Source of the DNA: an uncultured Algoriphagus sp.
GTDB taxonomy: Bacteria; Bacteroidota; Bacteroidia; Cytophagales; Cyclobacteriaceae
DNA: 37,672 nt
Assembly: GCA_903952135.1 (NCBI GenBank)
Contig: CAJBER010000135.1
Coordinates: 1-37,672, forward strand
Direction of reading: 5' to 3'
The notes below the pieces were generated by a model. It was not told where the DNA came from. It saw only the letters and a program-made list of their open reading frames with translations, and searched no databases. This document shows, piece after piece, positions 7,880-16,634 of the stretch; positions within the stretch are counted from its first letter, which is position 1, and every line of letters starts with the position of its first letter. The position numbers and the translations under genes are program-made.

Positions 7880-9811
7880 TTATACCTGAGCCACTTGCTG
7901 TTGAAGGGAGGAGATTTGATCCACCAACTGCTCCCAAGTGGCATTTACTTTTTCAAGTGATGCCTCAATTTGCTGGTAGCTTGTCTGTATTTTCTGGGCT
8001 TCCACCTCATTCAAGTACAAGGAAGGCTCCGCCAATTTGGCTTCTAAATCCTGTTTTTGAACTTCCAATTGGTGAATTTCTTTTTCGATAAGCTGTAACT
8101 GATCCTCCAGTTTCTTCAATTCCTTTTTGGCTTGCAGGCTTTCTTCTTTACTTTTTGATGGAGTCATCGCCGCTGCCTTCACCGGCTTTTGAACGGGTGC
8201 TGCTGCTACCTGTTCTACCTGCTGGCTTCGCCAAAACTCATATTCCTCATAAGTTCCCGGGTACTCCTTGATTTCATGTTGCTCGATGTACCAGATTTTG
8301 TTGGCCACCCCTTTGATGAAGTGTCTATCGTGCGAAACCGTGATAAAGGTGCCCTCATACTGCTGCAAGGCCTGAATTAGAATATTTACGGATTGAAAAT
8401 CCAAGTGGTTGGTCGGTTCATCCAGCAACAAGAAATTGGCTTCAGAAATCAGCGTTTTGGCCAAAGCCACACGAGATTTCTCCCCTCCTGACAGCACTTT
8501 GATTTTTTTGTACACCTCTTCGTTGGAAAAAAGGAAACATCCCAACACACCACGAAGCTCCATTTCTGTTTTTCCGCTTCCTGCCTGAGACATTTCTTGA
8601 ATGATCTCATTATCCAGCGTAAGGGCCTCCAATTGGTGCTGCGCAAAAAAGGCCTTGATCACATTATGTCCTTCAGCACGCTTTCCTGCAATTGCCTCTG
8701 TTCCAGCAATAATCCGAAGCAAGGTGGATTTTCCTTTTCCATTGGCTCCAATCAGCGCAATTTTATCTCCACGCTCAATGCGGGCTGTGGTATTTTTCAA
8801 AATCGTCAAATCTCCGTAAGCCTTGGACACCTGGTCTAAAGTCACCACATCTCGACCTGATTTTTGTGAAAATTTAAATTTAAAGTTTACGAAAGCCTCG
8901 TCATTCACCACCTCATGCACTCGATCCATGCGATCCAAAGCCTTAATTCGGGATTGGACCTGGTTGGATTTGGTAGCTTTTGCACGAAATCGTTCAATAA
9001 AGCGCTCCGTCTGCTTTATTTGTTGCTGCTGATTTTCGTAGGCATTCTGCTGCAGCTCCATCCGCAACTTTTTTTCTTCCTTGTAAAAAGAATAATTCCC
9101 AGAATAGGAAGTTAAGGTCTGGTTGGCTACTTCCACCGTGGTACTGATACAATTATCCAGGAAAGTCTGGTCATGGGAAACTACCACTACGGCACCTTCG
9201 TAATTTTTTAAGTAATTCTCCACCCATTGAATGGAAGGAAGATCCAGGTGGTTGGTCGGTTCATCGAGCATCAGCAAGGCTGGCTTTTCCAAAAGCAATT
9301 TAGCGAGCATCACGCGCATACGCCATCCCCCGGAAAACTGGCGCAAGGGTTTTTGTAAGTCGTTGGTTTGAAATCCAATACCCTCCAATACCTCTTCTGC
9401 TTTGGCCTTGATCGTATAGCCCTCATTGGATTCAAATCGATCCTGCAGGTGGGCTAGTCGGTTGATAACCTCCTCTGAATAATCCGTTTCCATCAACTTG
9501 AGTACCTTGTCGATTTCATCCTGGATCGCCAAAGTTTCTTTAAATGCTGCCAAAGCCACATCCAAGATAGAGTCATCCGATTGGTAGGAAAGCAAGTCCT
9601 GATTCAAAAATCCAATAGTACAATCCTTGGCCTTCTGCACCTCACCCGTAGTAGGCAGGTAATCCCCGTGAATGATTTTCAACAAAGTAGATTTACCCGT
9701 ACCATTCTGACCTACTAGGCCAATTTTATCTTTGGGCTTGATGTGTAAGTTGGCATTCTCGTACAGCGCACGGCCGCCAATAAAATAAGAGAGGTTACTA
9801 ATGGATAACAT
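7880..9811 (-). CDS. ABC-F family ATP-binding protein
   Basis: A 643-residue soluble protein with two ABC domains and no membrane segments, the ABC-F layout. The first cassette has GQNGTGKST (about residues 35-43), FSGGWRMR and LLMLDEPTNHLD; the second has GANGKGKST, LSGGEKSRVALAK and LLLDEPTNHLD. The linker (about residues 240-300) is rich in Gln, Lys and Arg, like the P-site tRNA-interaction motif. A C-terminal coiled coil (about 560-640) resembles Uup/YheS. ABC-F proteins act on ribosomes, relieving stalled translation or giving antibiotic protection; the specific subtype cannot be fixed by eye. It is the first gene of a pair with the T9SS plug gene. Confidence 0.93.
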   Translation of the reverse strand: MLSISNLSYFIGGRALYENANLHIKPKDKIGLVGQNGTGKSTLLKIIHGDYLPTTGEVQKAKDCTIGFLNQDLLSYQSDDSILDVALAAFKETLAIQDEIDKVLKLMETDYSEEVINRLAHLQDRFESNEGYTIKAKAEEVLEGIGFQTNDLQKPLRQFSGGWRMRVMLAKLLLEKPALLMLDEPTNHLDLPSIQWVENYLKNYEGAVVVVSHDQTFLDNCISTTVEVANQTLTSYSGNYSFYKEEKKLRMELQQNAYENQQQQIKQTERFIERFRAKATKSNQVQSRIKALDRMDRVHEVVNDEAFVNFKFKFSQKSGRDVVTLDQVSKAYGDLTILKNTTARIERGDKIALIGANGKGKSTLLRIIAGTEAIAGKRAEGHNVIKAFFAQHQLEALTLDNEIIQEMSQAGSGKTEMELRGVLGCFLFSNEEVYKKIKVLSGGEKSRVALAKTLISEANFLLLDEPTNHLDFQSVNILIQALQQYEGTFITVSHDRHFIKGVANKIWYIEQHEIKEYPGTYEEYEFWRSQQVEQVAAAPVQKPVKAAAMTPSKSKEESLQAKKELKKLEDQLQLIEKEIHQLEVQKQDLEAKLAEPSLYLNEVEAQKIQTSYQQIEASLEKVNATWEQLVDQISSLQQQVAQV

Positions 9812-9815
9812 GCCG

Positions 9816-9823
9816 CAAAAATA
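9816..9823 (-). promoter_or_regulatory. TAnnTTTG -7 element of the ABC-F gene
   Basis: The minus strand reads TATTTTTG, a perfect -7 match ending four bases before the ATG, the same spacing as for the acyl-CoA reductase. It would give a leaderless message. No clear -33 box is present, so this may be chance in A-rich sequence. Confidence 0.35.
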
Positions 9824-9892
9824 ACCAATACTCCACTCTAATCTGAATCATTCTCAGAACTATTCGATTAAATTTACCCAAAATTCAACCTC

Positions 9893-11080
9893 ATGATTCG
9901 ACCCCTTCGTTTGTTACCAACTCTTGCTGCTGTTCTTCTGCTAAGCCTATTCGCTTGCAGCGAAGAAAAGTCAGCCACATCCACCGCCGCCGTAGGTTCA
10001 AAAATTTCAATTTCAGAAGCCAAAGCCGATGTGCAGTTGGCCAAACTCAAACTACCAGAAGGATTTAAGATTGACGTATGGGCAGCAGATGTCCCGAATG
10101 CAAGATCTATGGCGATTTCAGAAAGCGGGATTGTGTTCGTAGGAAATCGACAAGAAAAAAATGTCTATGCCCTCGTGGATGAAAATGGCGATGGCAAGGC
10201 TGACAGCAAATACATCCTTGCCAATGACCTTCGGATGCCCAATGGAGTGGCCATTAAGGATGGAGATCTGTATGTAGCAGAAGTATCCCGAATTCTACGG
10301 TTCAAAGACATTGAGAAAAACCTAGAAAACCCAACTTACGAGGTGGTCTATGAAGGCTATCCTGACGAAGCACACCACGGATGGAAATTTATCGCCTTTG
10401 GTCCAGATGGCTTACTCTACATTCCAGTTGGTGCTCCTTGCAATATCTGTGTGTCTGAGGATCCTATTTTTGCAAGCATCACCCGATTGGATGTGAGCAA
10501 GCCAGGTGCGAAACCTGAAATCTATGCCCATGGAGTACGCAATTCGGTAGGCATGGATTGGCACCCAGTCAGCAAAGAACTGTGGTTTACAGACAATGGA
10601 CGCGATATGCTTGGTGACGATACGCCGGATTGTGAACTCAATAGAGCCACTAGCCTTGGCCAGCATTTTGGATACCCTTACTGGCATGCAGGCACTATCC
10701 AAGACCCCGAAGTGGGTACTGAAGGCAAAGAAGCCTCGTTTTACGCTGCACCAGCAGCCAAATTAGGTGCCCATACTGCGCCTTTGGGAATTCGCTTTTA
10801 CGAAGGCGATCAGTTTCCTGCTAGCTACAAACAACAACTATTTATCGCCAAGCACGGTAGTTGGAACCGAAGTAAAAAGTCAGGCTACGAGGTGGTGTTA
10901 GCGCGAATGGATTCCACTGGAACAGTGACAGGCCAAGAAGTATTTGTAACAGGTTGGCTAGATGCCGAAAGCCAAGAAGCTTGGGGAAGACCAGTAGATG
11001 TTCAGGAATTGAAGGATGGAAGCCTATTGATCTCGGATGATGTGGCCAACTGTATTTACCGAGTGACCTATTCCAAGTAA
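9893..11080 (+). CDS. Sorbosone dehydrogenase-like lipoprotein (PQQ/glucose dehydrogenase fold)
   Basis: A 395-residue lipoprotein: hydrophobic N terminus followed by lipobox LLSLFAC, with Cys22 the likely lipidated residue. The rest is a six-bladed beta-propeller of the glucose/sorbosone dehydrogenase family, with NARSMAISESGIVFVGNR, RMPNGVAIKDGDLYVAEVSRI, HGWKFIAFGPDGLLYIPVGA, HGVRNSVGMDWHP and ELWFTDNGRDMLGDD. Characterised relatives oxidise sugars with PQQ at the cell envelope; substrate and cofactor use here are unproven. It stands alone, with a strong terminator after it. Confidence 0.9.
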   Translation: MIRPLRLLPTLAAVLLLSLFACSEEKSATSTAAVGSKISISEAKADVQLAKLKLPEGFKIDVWAADVPNARSMAISESGIVFVGNRQEKNVYALVDENGDGKADSKYILANDLRMPNGVAIKDGDLYVAEVSRILRFKDIEKNLENPTYEVVYEGYPDEAHHGWKFIAFGPDGLLYIPVGAPCNICVSEDPIFASITRLDVSKPGAKPEIYAHGVRNSVGMDWHPVSKELWFTDNGRDMLGDDTPDCELNRATSLGQHFGYPYWHAGTIQDPEVGTEGKEASFYAAPAAKLGAHTAPLGIRFYEGDQFPASYKQQLFIAKHGSWNRSKKSGYEVVLARMDSTGTVTGQEVFVTGWLDAESQEAWGRPVDVQELKDGSLLISDDVANCIYRVTYSK

Positions 11081-11102
11081 TCTAAACAATACAAGTTAAA
11101 AT

Positions 11103-11133
11103 AAAAGAGGCTGTCGAATCGACAGCCTCTTTT
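11103..11133. terminator. Bidirectional terminator between convergent genes
   Basis: AAAAGAGGCTGTC (11103-11115) pairs perfectly with GACAGCCTCTTTT (11121-11133) around a five-base loop. T-tracts on both strands let it end both the dehydrogenase gene and the AarF-type gene, whose stop codon begins at the stem's edge. Confidence 0.92.
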
Positions 11134-12452
11134 TAGTTCAACCAATCTGGCTTGGTGGTATCCACCGTTGCTTCAAGTTGATTGAGCAAATTGTATAAGC
11201 CAAAGTAAGTTCGGTTGATGTATAAGCCATGACGTGAACCACGGGCCTGCCTGGAACTTTTAAACATTTTGTCGTTGGAAATTCGATCCCCTAGCAAGAA
11301 GATTTGTTCGAAATAGGCATCATCAGAAAAATCAAAGCGATCTACGTGAAAGGGCTTGCCAAGCAAGGAAATCATTTCAGTAAATACTCCCTTGAAATAC
11401 GTTTTCTCCACTTCAGTATCCTTGTCCGAAATGAAGTCAAGCCCATAGAATATTTGATCCAACTCGGCTGGATTCATTACCAATTCTCGCTTGATTAGCG
11501 CGAAGTATCCTTGGTAAAAATCCTCTGGAATCACTTTCACGCAGCCAAAATCAATAATTCCCAAGGTCCCATCTTCTTGAATGATAAAGTTCCCTGGATG
11601 CGGATCCGCATGCACCTGCTTTAAATTATGTACTTGGTGATGGTAAAAATCCCATAGTGCCTGACCAACCTGATTTTTCATTTCTTGGCTAGGCTTCGTC
11701 GCCATCCACTCCTTGATATGCTTACCCGCAATCCAATCCATGGTAATGATTCGCTCTGCGCTGTACTCATCGTAATAGCACGGAAAGCGAAGGTTCGGAA
11801 TGTGCATGCAAGCTTCTGAGATTTCCCGAGAGCGTGTGACTTCGAGTTGGTAATCGGTTTCTTCCAACAAGCGCTCTTCCACCTCTCCCATGTAGTGATC
11901 CAACTCCTTTTCATTCATGTTGAGTAAGCGAAGCGCAAAAGGACGTACCAGCCGCAAGTCTGAACTTACCGAATCTGCCACTCCTGGGTATTGAATTTTC
12001 ACAGCCAAGGTCTTGTCTCCTTTGGTTGCCTGGTGCACCTGCCCGATGGATGCCGCATTGATGGCTGACCGGCTGAAAGTGTCAAAGAGTTGCTCAGGCG
12101 TCTTTTCGAAGTACTTTTGGAAAGTCTTCACCACCAAGGGATAGGACAAAGGGGGCGCGGTGTATTGCGCCATCGAAAACTTATCTTGATAAGCCCTTGG
12201 AAGTAGATTTTTATCCATGGACATCATTTGAGCCACCTTGAGGGCAGACCCCTTGAGTTCACTCAGAGAGTTGTAAATATCCGAAGCATTATTCTGGTGC
12301 AATTCCTCTCGGTTGAGTGAGGGATTGACCATCTTCTTTGCGTAATGTTTGACGTAATTCCCCCCTACCTTCGCTCCTGTAGAAATAAATTTGGCCGCAC
12401 GCTGAACTTTAGAAACAGGAATAGACCCCTGTTCTTTTACCTTGTCAGACAT
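11133..12452 (-). CDS. ABC1/AarF/UbiB family atypical kinase
   Basis: A 439-residue protein of the ABC1 (COQ8/UbiB) family. Visible motifs are the KxGQ-like segment LKVAQMMSMD (Ala instead of the usual Gly), the alanine-rich loop INAASIGQVHQA, the catalytic lysine in LAVKIQYPGV, the catalytic-loop segment HADPHPGNF and the metal-binding IIDFGC. In other bacteria UbiB is needed for ubiquinone synthesis; Bacteroidota use menaquinone, so a lipid or quinone-homeostasis role is only inferred. No membrane segment is obvious at the C terminus. It starts three bases after the TetR-like gene and is surely cotranscribed with it. Confidence 0.9.
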   Translation of the reverse strand: MSDKVKEQGSIPVSKVQRAAKFISTGAKVGGNYVKHYAKKMVNPSLNREELHQNNASDIYNSLSELKGSALKVAQMMSMDKNLLPRAYQDKFSMAQYTAPPLSYPLVVKTFQKYFEKTPEQLFDTFSRSAINAASIGQVHQATKGDKTLAVKIQYPGVADSVSSDLRLVRPFALRLLNMNEKELDHYMGEVEERLLEETDYQLEVTRSREISEACMHIPNLRFPCYYDEYSAERIITMDWIAGKHIKEWMATKPSQEMKNQVGQALWDFYHHQVHNLKQVHADPHPGNFIIQEDGTLGIIDFGCVKVIPEDFYQGYFALIKRELVMNPAELDQIFYGLDFISDKDTEVEKTYFKGVFTEMISLLGKPFHVDRFDFSDDAYFEQIFLLGDRISNDKMFKSSRQARGSRHGLYINRTYFGLYNLLNQLEATVDTTKPDWLN

Positions 12453-12455
12453 TCC

Positions 12456-13121
12456 TTATTTGGTTTGGTATAGAAACTTCGCTAAGTCTAAAAAAGAGTC
12501 TAAGGCACTTTTTCCCATCAAGTCGAAGGCAAAATTCACCGACTTTTCGATGGCAGCATCTGTTTTTTCAAATCGTGGGCTGTTATCGTCCAACCAGTAG
12601 CGGAACACGAAGGCTACTTGTAACCAGAGTGCTTCATCGTACTTCTCGGTAATCAAGGGACGCGTGGCAATTTCCTGTGTTTCTTTTCCCTCTAAGATCA
12701 GCTCTGAGGCAAAATCCGTAAACCGCTCCTTGAAGTCTCGTGTATCAGAAGGCAAGTTCTTGAAGGTGGTCGCCTTATCCTTGTAGAGTGATAATAAGTA
12801 GGATCTATTTTTCTTGAGTTCCTCCACCCAAGTAAATAGGAAGGAAAGGAATTTTTCGCGAACAGCATATTCCTTGTACACCTCTTGTTCCTCTAATTGG
12901 CGATGAGTTTCTTCAAATAAAGCTACCCATATCGCCGATTTTATGGCTTCAAAAGAGGTGTAATGATTGTAAAACTCCTCTTCTTTGATTTTTAAATCTT
13001 TGGCAAACTTGAAAATAGAAGCAGGTTCTTTGCCATGCTCAAGCACATGCGAAACAAACCCCTCTAAAATCAATTTTTGGTAATCTTTTTTACCTGCCTT
13101 TTTTGCTGTTGCTGTGTCCAT
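12456..13121 (-). CDS. TetR-like transcriptional regulator
   Basis: A 221-residue protein that looks like a TetR-family regulator: an N-terminal helix-turn-helix region (about residues 15-60: ILEGFVSHVLEHGKEPASIFKFAKDLKIKEEEFYNHY in parts), then an all-helical ligand-binding part, ending in a domain usually annotated as the TetR C-terminal domain of Bacteroidota. It precedes the ABC1 kinase gene by three bases, so it may autoregulate that pair. The HTH is somewhat divergent and its ligand is unknown. Confidence 0.75.
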   Translation of the reverse strand: MDTATAKKAGKKDYQKLILEGFVSHVLEHGKEPASIFKFAKDLKIKEEEFYNHYTSFEAIKSAIWVALFEETHRQLEEQEVYKEYAVREKFLSFLFTWVEELKKNRSYLLSLYKDKATTFKNLPSDTRDFKERFTDFASELILEGKETQEIATRPLITEKYDEALWLQVAFVFRYWLDDNSPRFEKTDAAIEKSVNFAFDLMGKSALDSFLDLAKFLYQTK

Positions 13122-13183
13122 TTGGAATCGTGAAGTATACCTACATAACTTAAAAACACCACTTCTGGTTTGCTGGAAATAAA

Positions 13184-13213
13184 AAAAAGTCGGAATTCTT
13201 TCCGACTTTTTTC
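13184..13213 (-). terminator. Intrinsic terminator after hslV
   Basis: AAAAAAGTCGGAA (13184-13196) pairs with TTCCGACTTTTTT (13201-13213) around TTCT. It lies 18 bases past the hslV stop codon on the minus strand and has A/T tails for both directions. Confidence 0.85.
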
Positions 13214-13230
13214 CTAAGGAATGGGATAGA

Positions 13231-13773
13231 TCAGGTAGTTACCTTTTCTACCACCAAATTGTGGTTGGTGTAGATGCAGACATCTGCTGCTATGTGAAGG
13301 CTTTCTCGTACCATTTCTTCGGCAGAAAGTTGGGGTGCAAACTTCTTCATCGCCCGTGCGGCAGACTGGGCATATACGCTACCCGAACCGATGGTAGCAA
13401 TTTCCATATCGGGTTCGATCACATCCCCATTTCCAGAGATAATCAAGATATCGTCCTTGTCTGCCACGATCATCATGGCTTCCAAGCGGCTAAGCATGCG
13501 ATCCATGCGCCATTCTTTGGCAAGTTCTACGGCAGCACGCTTCATGTTATTGCCAAATGCTCCGAGCTTTTCTTCAAACTTGTCCAGCAGGGTAAAGGCA
13601 TCTGCTGTGGAACCTGCAAAACCAGTTACGATCTTTCCTCCTTGGAGAACTCTGATCTTCTTCACTGTGCTTTTGGCTACTGTATTGCCGAGGGTCGCTT
13701 GACCATCAGCACCGATAACAACCTCTCCATTGTGCCGAATGGCCACTACGGTGGTAGATTTAATTTTTTCCAT
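13231..13773 (-). CDS. hslV: ATP-dependent protease peptidase subunit HslV
   Basis: A 180-residue proteasome-like peptidase, the usual HslV length. A six-residue propeptide (MEKIKS) is followed by TTVVAIRHNGEVVIGADGQ, so Thr7 becomes the N-terminal nucleophile after processing. GFAGSTADAFTLLDKFE and the IGSGSVYAQSAARA segment are also typical. HslV forms a double hexamer capped by the HslU ATPase to degrade cytoplasmic proteins. hslU is not adjacent in this window and must lie elsewhere if present. The gene is separated from the upstream E2 gene by a terminator and is therefore expressed alone. Confidence 0.96.
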   Translation of the reverse strand: MEKIKSTTVVAIRHNGEVVIGADGQATLGNTVAKSTVKKIRVLQGGKIVTGFAGSTADAFTLLDKFEEKLGAFGNNMKRAAVELAKEWRMDRMLSRLEAMMIVADKDDILIISGNGDVIEPDMEIATIGSGSVYAQSAARAMKKFAPQLSAEEMVRESLHIAADVCIYTNHNLVVEKVTT

Positions 13774-13844
13774 GGAAAATTTATTTTCTAGTGTTCTAGT
13801 TTAGCACCCTAGTTCAAAATGCATTTCAAAAACCATACAAAAGC

Positions 13845-13872
13845 AAAAAGTCCTCGTTGAACAGGACTTTTT
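13845..13872 (-). terminator. Intrinsic terminator after pyruvate dehydrogenase E2
   Basis: AAAAAGTCCT (13845-13854) pairs with AGGACTTTTT (13863-13872) around an eight-base loop, 12 bases past the E2 stop codon on the minus strand. Confidence 0.85.
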
Positions 13873-13884
13873 GACAGGTAGTTT

Positions 13885-15537
13885 TTAGATGAGGATACGC
13901 ACTGGATCCTCAAGCAAGCCCTTCAGCGTCTGAAGGAATGCCGACCCTACTGCTCCATCTACGACGCGGTGGTCGCAAGAAAGCGTCACCTTCATCACGT
14001 TGCCCACTTTCATTTGGCCGTCCTTCACAATGACTGTTTCCTTGATTCCTCCCACTGCCAAGATGCAGGCATCTGGTGGATTGATGATGGCTGTAAATTC
14101 ATCGATGCCAAACATACCCAAATTGGAGATGGTGAAGGTATTGCCTTCCCAATCTTTAGGTTGTAGCTCTTTGTTTTTAGCCTTTTGGCCTAAGGATTTG
14201 GCTTGATTCGAAATCTGGCTTAAGGACAACTGATCTGCAAATCGGATTACTGGAACTAAGAGGCCCTCCTCTACTGCTACCGCCATTCCAATATGAATGT
14301 GATCGTTGTAGCGAATTTTATCTCCCAACCAGCTTGAATTTACTTTTGGATTCTGACGCAATGCCGCTGCAGATGCTTTGATGACCAAGTCATTGAAAGA
14401 AATCTTTGCAGTACCAAACTCGTTCATGCTCTTTCTCGCCTCGATCGCCTTGTCCATGTTGATCTCCATGGTCAAGTAGAAGTGAGGAGCCGAATATTTA
14501 CTTTCAGCCAATCGCTTGGCAATTGTTTTACGCATCTGCGAAACCTTCTCTTCTCTGAAGCTTTCCTGACCCAATACTGGACTAGCCACTGCTTGGGTGG
14601 AAGTTGCCTGAGGACTAGCAGCTGCTGCAGCTGGTACAAAGGTCTCAATATCTCTTTTGACAATACGTCCGCCTTCACCGCTACCGGCTACTTGACGAAT
14701 GTCTACCCCTTTATCAGAGGCTATTTTCTTTGCAAGCGGAGAAGCTTTAACGCGCTCGTTTCCAGTTGAACTAGCAACTGGTACTGCAACTGGTGCTTGA
14801 GGCACTTCTGGAGCAGGTGTAGCAACTGCCGCAGGTGCTGCTGGACTGGCTACTTCAACAGGCGCTGCGGGAGTTCCACCTGCCTGATGCGCAGCCAAAA
14901 GACTTTGGTAATCGGCTCCTTTTTCTCCAATGACGGCAATGATTCCGTCTACGGGAACGCTTCCTCCGGCTTCTACACCGATGTACAACAAGACTCCATC
15001 TTCGTAAGACTCCAATTCCATGGTAGCCTTATCCGTCTCCACTTCTGCTATAATTTCTCCGGATTTAACGGTATCGCCTACTTTTTTCAACCAAGCAGCG
15101 ATGGTACCTTCCTGCATGGTGTCGCTCATTTTGGGCATGGTCACCACGATGGCAGGAATGGAAGATGTGGATGCTACAGGTGCTTTTACCTCAGCCACAG
15201 CAGGTACTGGTGTAGGTGTAGGTGCAGGAGCTGGGCTTGCGACTTCGGCTTTTGCGACTTCGGCAGGTGCACCAGACAACAAATGTTGGAATGCTTCTCC
15301 CTTCTCTCCAATTATTGCGATGATTCCATTTACAGGAACCGAATCTTTCTCTTTTACACCTACATAAAGCAAAACCCCCTCTTCGTAAGATTCCAACTCC
15401 ATGGTAGCTTTATCCGTCTCAACCTCTGCAAGAATGTCTCCAGGCTTGACAGTGTCACCTACTTTTTTCAACCAGGATGCAATCACACCTTCTTCCATGG
15501 TGTCACTCATTTTTGGCATTCTAATAATTTCGGCCAT
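13885..15537 (-). CDS. pdhC: Pyruvate dehydrogenase E2, dihydrolipoamide acetyltransferase
   Basis: A 550-residue E2 subunit that transfers acetyl groups from lipoate to CoA. It has two nearly identical lipoyl domains with the lipoylated lysine in ETDKATMELESYE (Lys43 and Lys170), joined by Ala/Pro-rich linkers. A peripheral subunit-binding domain (VKASPLAKKIASDKGVDI, near residue 265) and a catalytic domain ending SCDHRVVDGAVG follow, with His523 and Asp527 as active-site residues. E1 and E3 genes are not in the window, so the complex is encoded in pieces. It has its own promoter, overlapped by a tandem 11-base repeat. A 2-oxoglutarate or branched-chain E2 is less likely because two lipoyl domains and MPKMSDTM are typical of pyruvate E2. 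Confidence 0.93.
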   Translation of the reverse strand: MAEIIRMPKMSDTMEEGVIASWLKKVGDTVKPGDILAEVETDKATMELESYEEGVLLYVGVKEKDSVPVNGIIAIIGEKGEAFQHLLSGAPAEVAKAEVASPAPAPTPTPVPAVAEVKAPVASTSSIPAIVVTMPKMSDTMQEGTIAAWLKKVGDTVKSGEIIAEVETDKATMELESYEDGVLLYIGVEAGGSVPVDGIIAVIGEKGADYQSLLAAHQAGGTPAAPVEVASPAAPAAVATPAPEVPQAPVAVPVASSTGNERVKASPLAKKIASDKGVDIRQVAGSGEGGRIVKRDIETFVPAAAAASPQATSTQAVASPVLGQESFREEKVSQMRKTIAKRLAESKYSAPHFYLTMEINMDKAIEARKSMNEFGTAKISFNDLVIKASAAALRQNPKVNSSWLGDKIRYNDHIHIGMAVAVEEGLLVPVIRFADQLSLSQISNQAKSLGQKAKNKELQPKDWEGNTFTISNLGMFGIDEFTAIINPPDACILAVGGIKETVIVKDGQMKVGNVMKVTLSCDHRVVDGAVGSAFLQTLKGLLEDPVRILI

Positions 15538-15553
15538 GTTCTATGCGCGCTTG

Positions 15554-15586
15554 TAGTTTTTAAAGAGCCCAAAAATAGTTTTTAAA
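15554..15586. repeat. Tandem 11-base direct repeat over the E2 promoter
   Basis: TAGTTTTTAAA occurs at 15554-15564 and again at 15576-15586, exactly 22 bases apart, about two helical turns. The copies flank the -7 element of the E2 promoter, so they could be paired binding sites for a regulator on one face of the DNA. Confidence 0.5.
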
Positions 15587-15601
15587 AACGCTTTATTCAA
15601 A
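15570..15601 (-). promoter_or_regulatory. Promoter of the E2 gene
   Basis: On the minus strand TTTG (15598-15601) and TATTTTTG (15570-15577) are separated by 20 bases, a full match to the Bacteroidota TTTG-N17-23-TAnnTTTG promoter. The leader would be about 28 bases. Confidence 0.7.
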
Positions 15602-15644
15602 TTTATATGCTGTATTTTCCAATCAGTTTTGACCGCTTACCTCT

Positions 15645-16604
15645 ATGCCCTTACTTCAATCCAGTACTTACCAAAGGCCTAAATACCTCTTTAACGGACA
15701 CTTAGAAACGGTTTACCCTGCAATTTTTAGAAAATTAGAACTCATTCCTACACAAAAAGAACGCATAGAAACTCATGATGGAGATTTTTTAGAAATTGAT
15801 TGGCATCAACGAGGAAACTCAAAACTGGTGGTAATTAGTCACGGATTAGAGGGAAATAGTAGCCGGGCATACATTTTGGGAATGGCCAAAGAGGCTTTGA
15901 ACAATGGGTTTGATGTATTGGCTTGGAATTACCGGGGATGCGGTGAGGAACTCAATCGAAAGGCAATATTTTACCACAGCGGCGCCACCTACGATTTAGA
16001 CACGATCATACAGCATGCCTCACAGCAGTATGAAGAGATTTTTCTAATTGGCTTTAGTTTGGGTGGAAACCTGACCCTCAAATACCTCGGCGAAAAGCGA
16101 AAACGAACTCCAAAAATCAAAAAAGGGGTTGCCATCTCCGTACCCCTGGACTTAGGTAGTTCTTGCGATCAAATATCAAAGACCGCTTTTGGCCTGTACA
16201 CCAAACGATTTCTAAAGACACTACGGCAAAAAGTTGAAAAAAAGGCTAAACTATTTCCAGCTGAATTTGACTTAACTAAGTTTTCTACAATTCAAACGCT
16301 TCGCGATTTTGACGATACCTTTACAGGACCCTTGCATGGATTTGGTGATGCGGAAGAATACTACCAAACGAACTCCTCCATGCAGTTTTTGTCGGGCATC
16401 TCCATTCCAACACTCGTTTTAAACGCCAAAAACGACCCGTTCTTAAGTCCCTCCTGCTACCCGATTGAGTTGGCAAATAAGCTCGATCAAGTATACTTTG
16501 AATTCCCCAAGCATGGAGGTCATGTGGGATTTATGAGCGCTGATTCTGAAAAAAGGCTTTATTCAGAAACCAGGGCAGTTGAATTTATTTGCCAGGATTC
16601 CTAA
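15645..16604 (+). CDS. YheT-like alpha/beta hydrolase
   Basis: A 319-residue cytoplasmic alpha/beta-hydrolase of the YheT/ABHD1-3 group. FNGHLETVYPAIFR near the N terminus is diagnostic of this group. The nucleophile elbow is GFSLGGN, followed by an Asp in LNAKNDPFLSP and a His in KHGGHVGFM, completing a Ser-Asp-His triad. Natural substrates are unsettled; relatives act on esters or lipids. It is transcribed divergently from pyruvate dehydrogenase E2 and is followed 30 bases later by the SRAP gene, with which it may form an operon. Confidence 0.9.
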   Translation: MPLLQSSTYQRPKYLFNGHLETVYPAIFRKLELIPTQKERIETHDGDFLEIDWHQRGNSKLVVISHGLEGNSSRAYILGMAKEALNNGFDVLAWNYRGCGEELNRKAIFYHSGATYDLDTIIQHASQQYEEIFLIGFSLGGNLTLKYLGEKRKRTPKIKKGVAISVPLDLGSSCDQISKTAFGLYTKRFLKTLRQKVEKKAKLFPAEFDLTKFSTIQTLRDFDDTFTGPLHGFGDAEEYYQTNSSMQFLSGISIPTLVLNAKNDPFLSPSCYPIELANKLDQVYFEFPKHGGHVGFMSADSEKRLYSETRAVEFICQDS

Positions 16605-16634
16605 CTTCGAAAAAATTAGCTGACTACTGCAACC

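Noticed and set aside
13261-13791. 176-residue plus-strand frame
   Set aside because: Antisense to hslV, which is beyond doubt.
14797-15585. 262-residue plus-strand frame rich in Cys, Gly and Phe
   Set aside because: It is the complement of the two E2 lipoyl domains and linkers; its apparent repeat reflects the duplicated lipoyl sequence.
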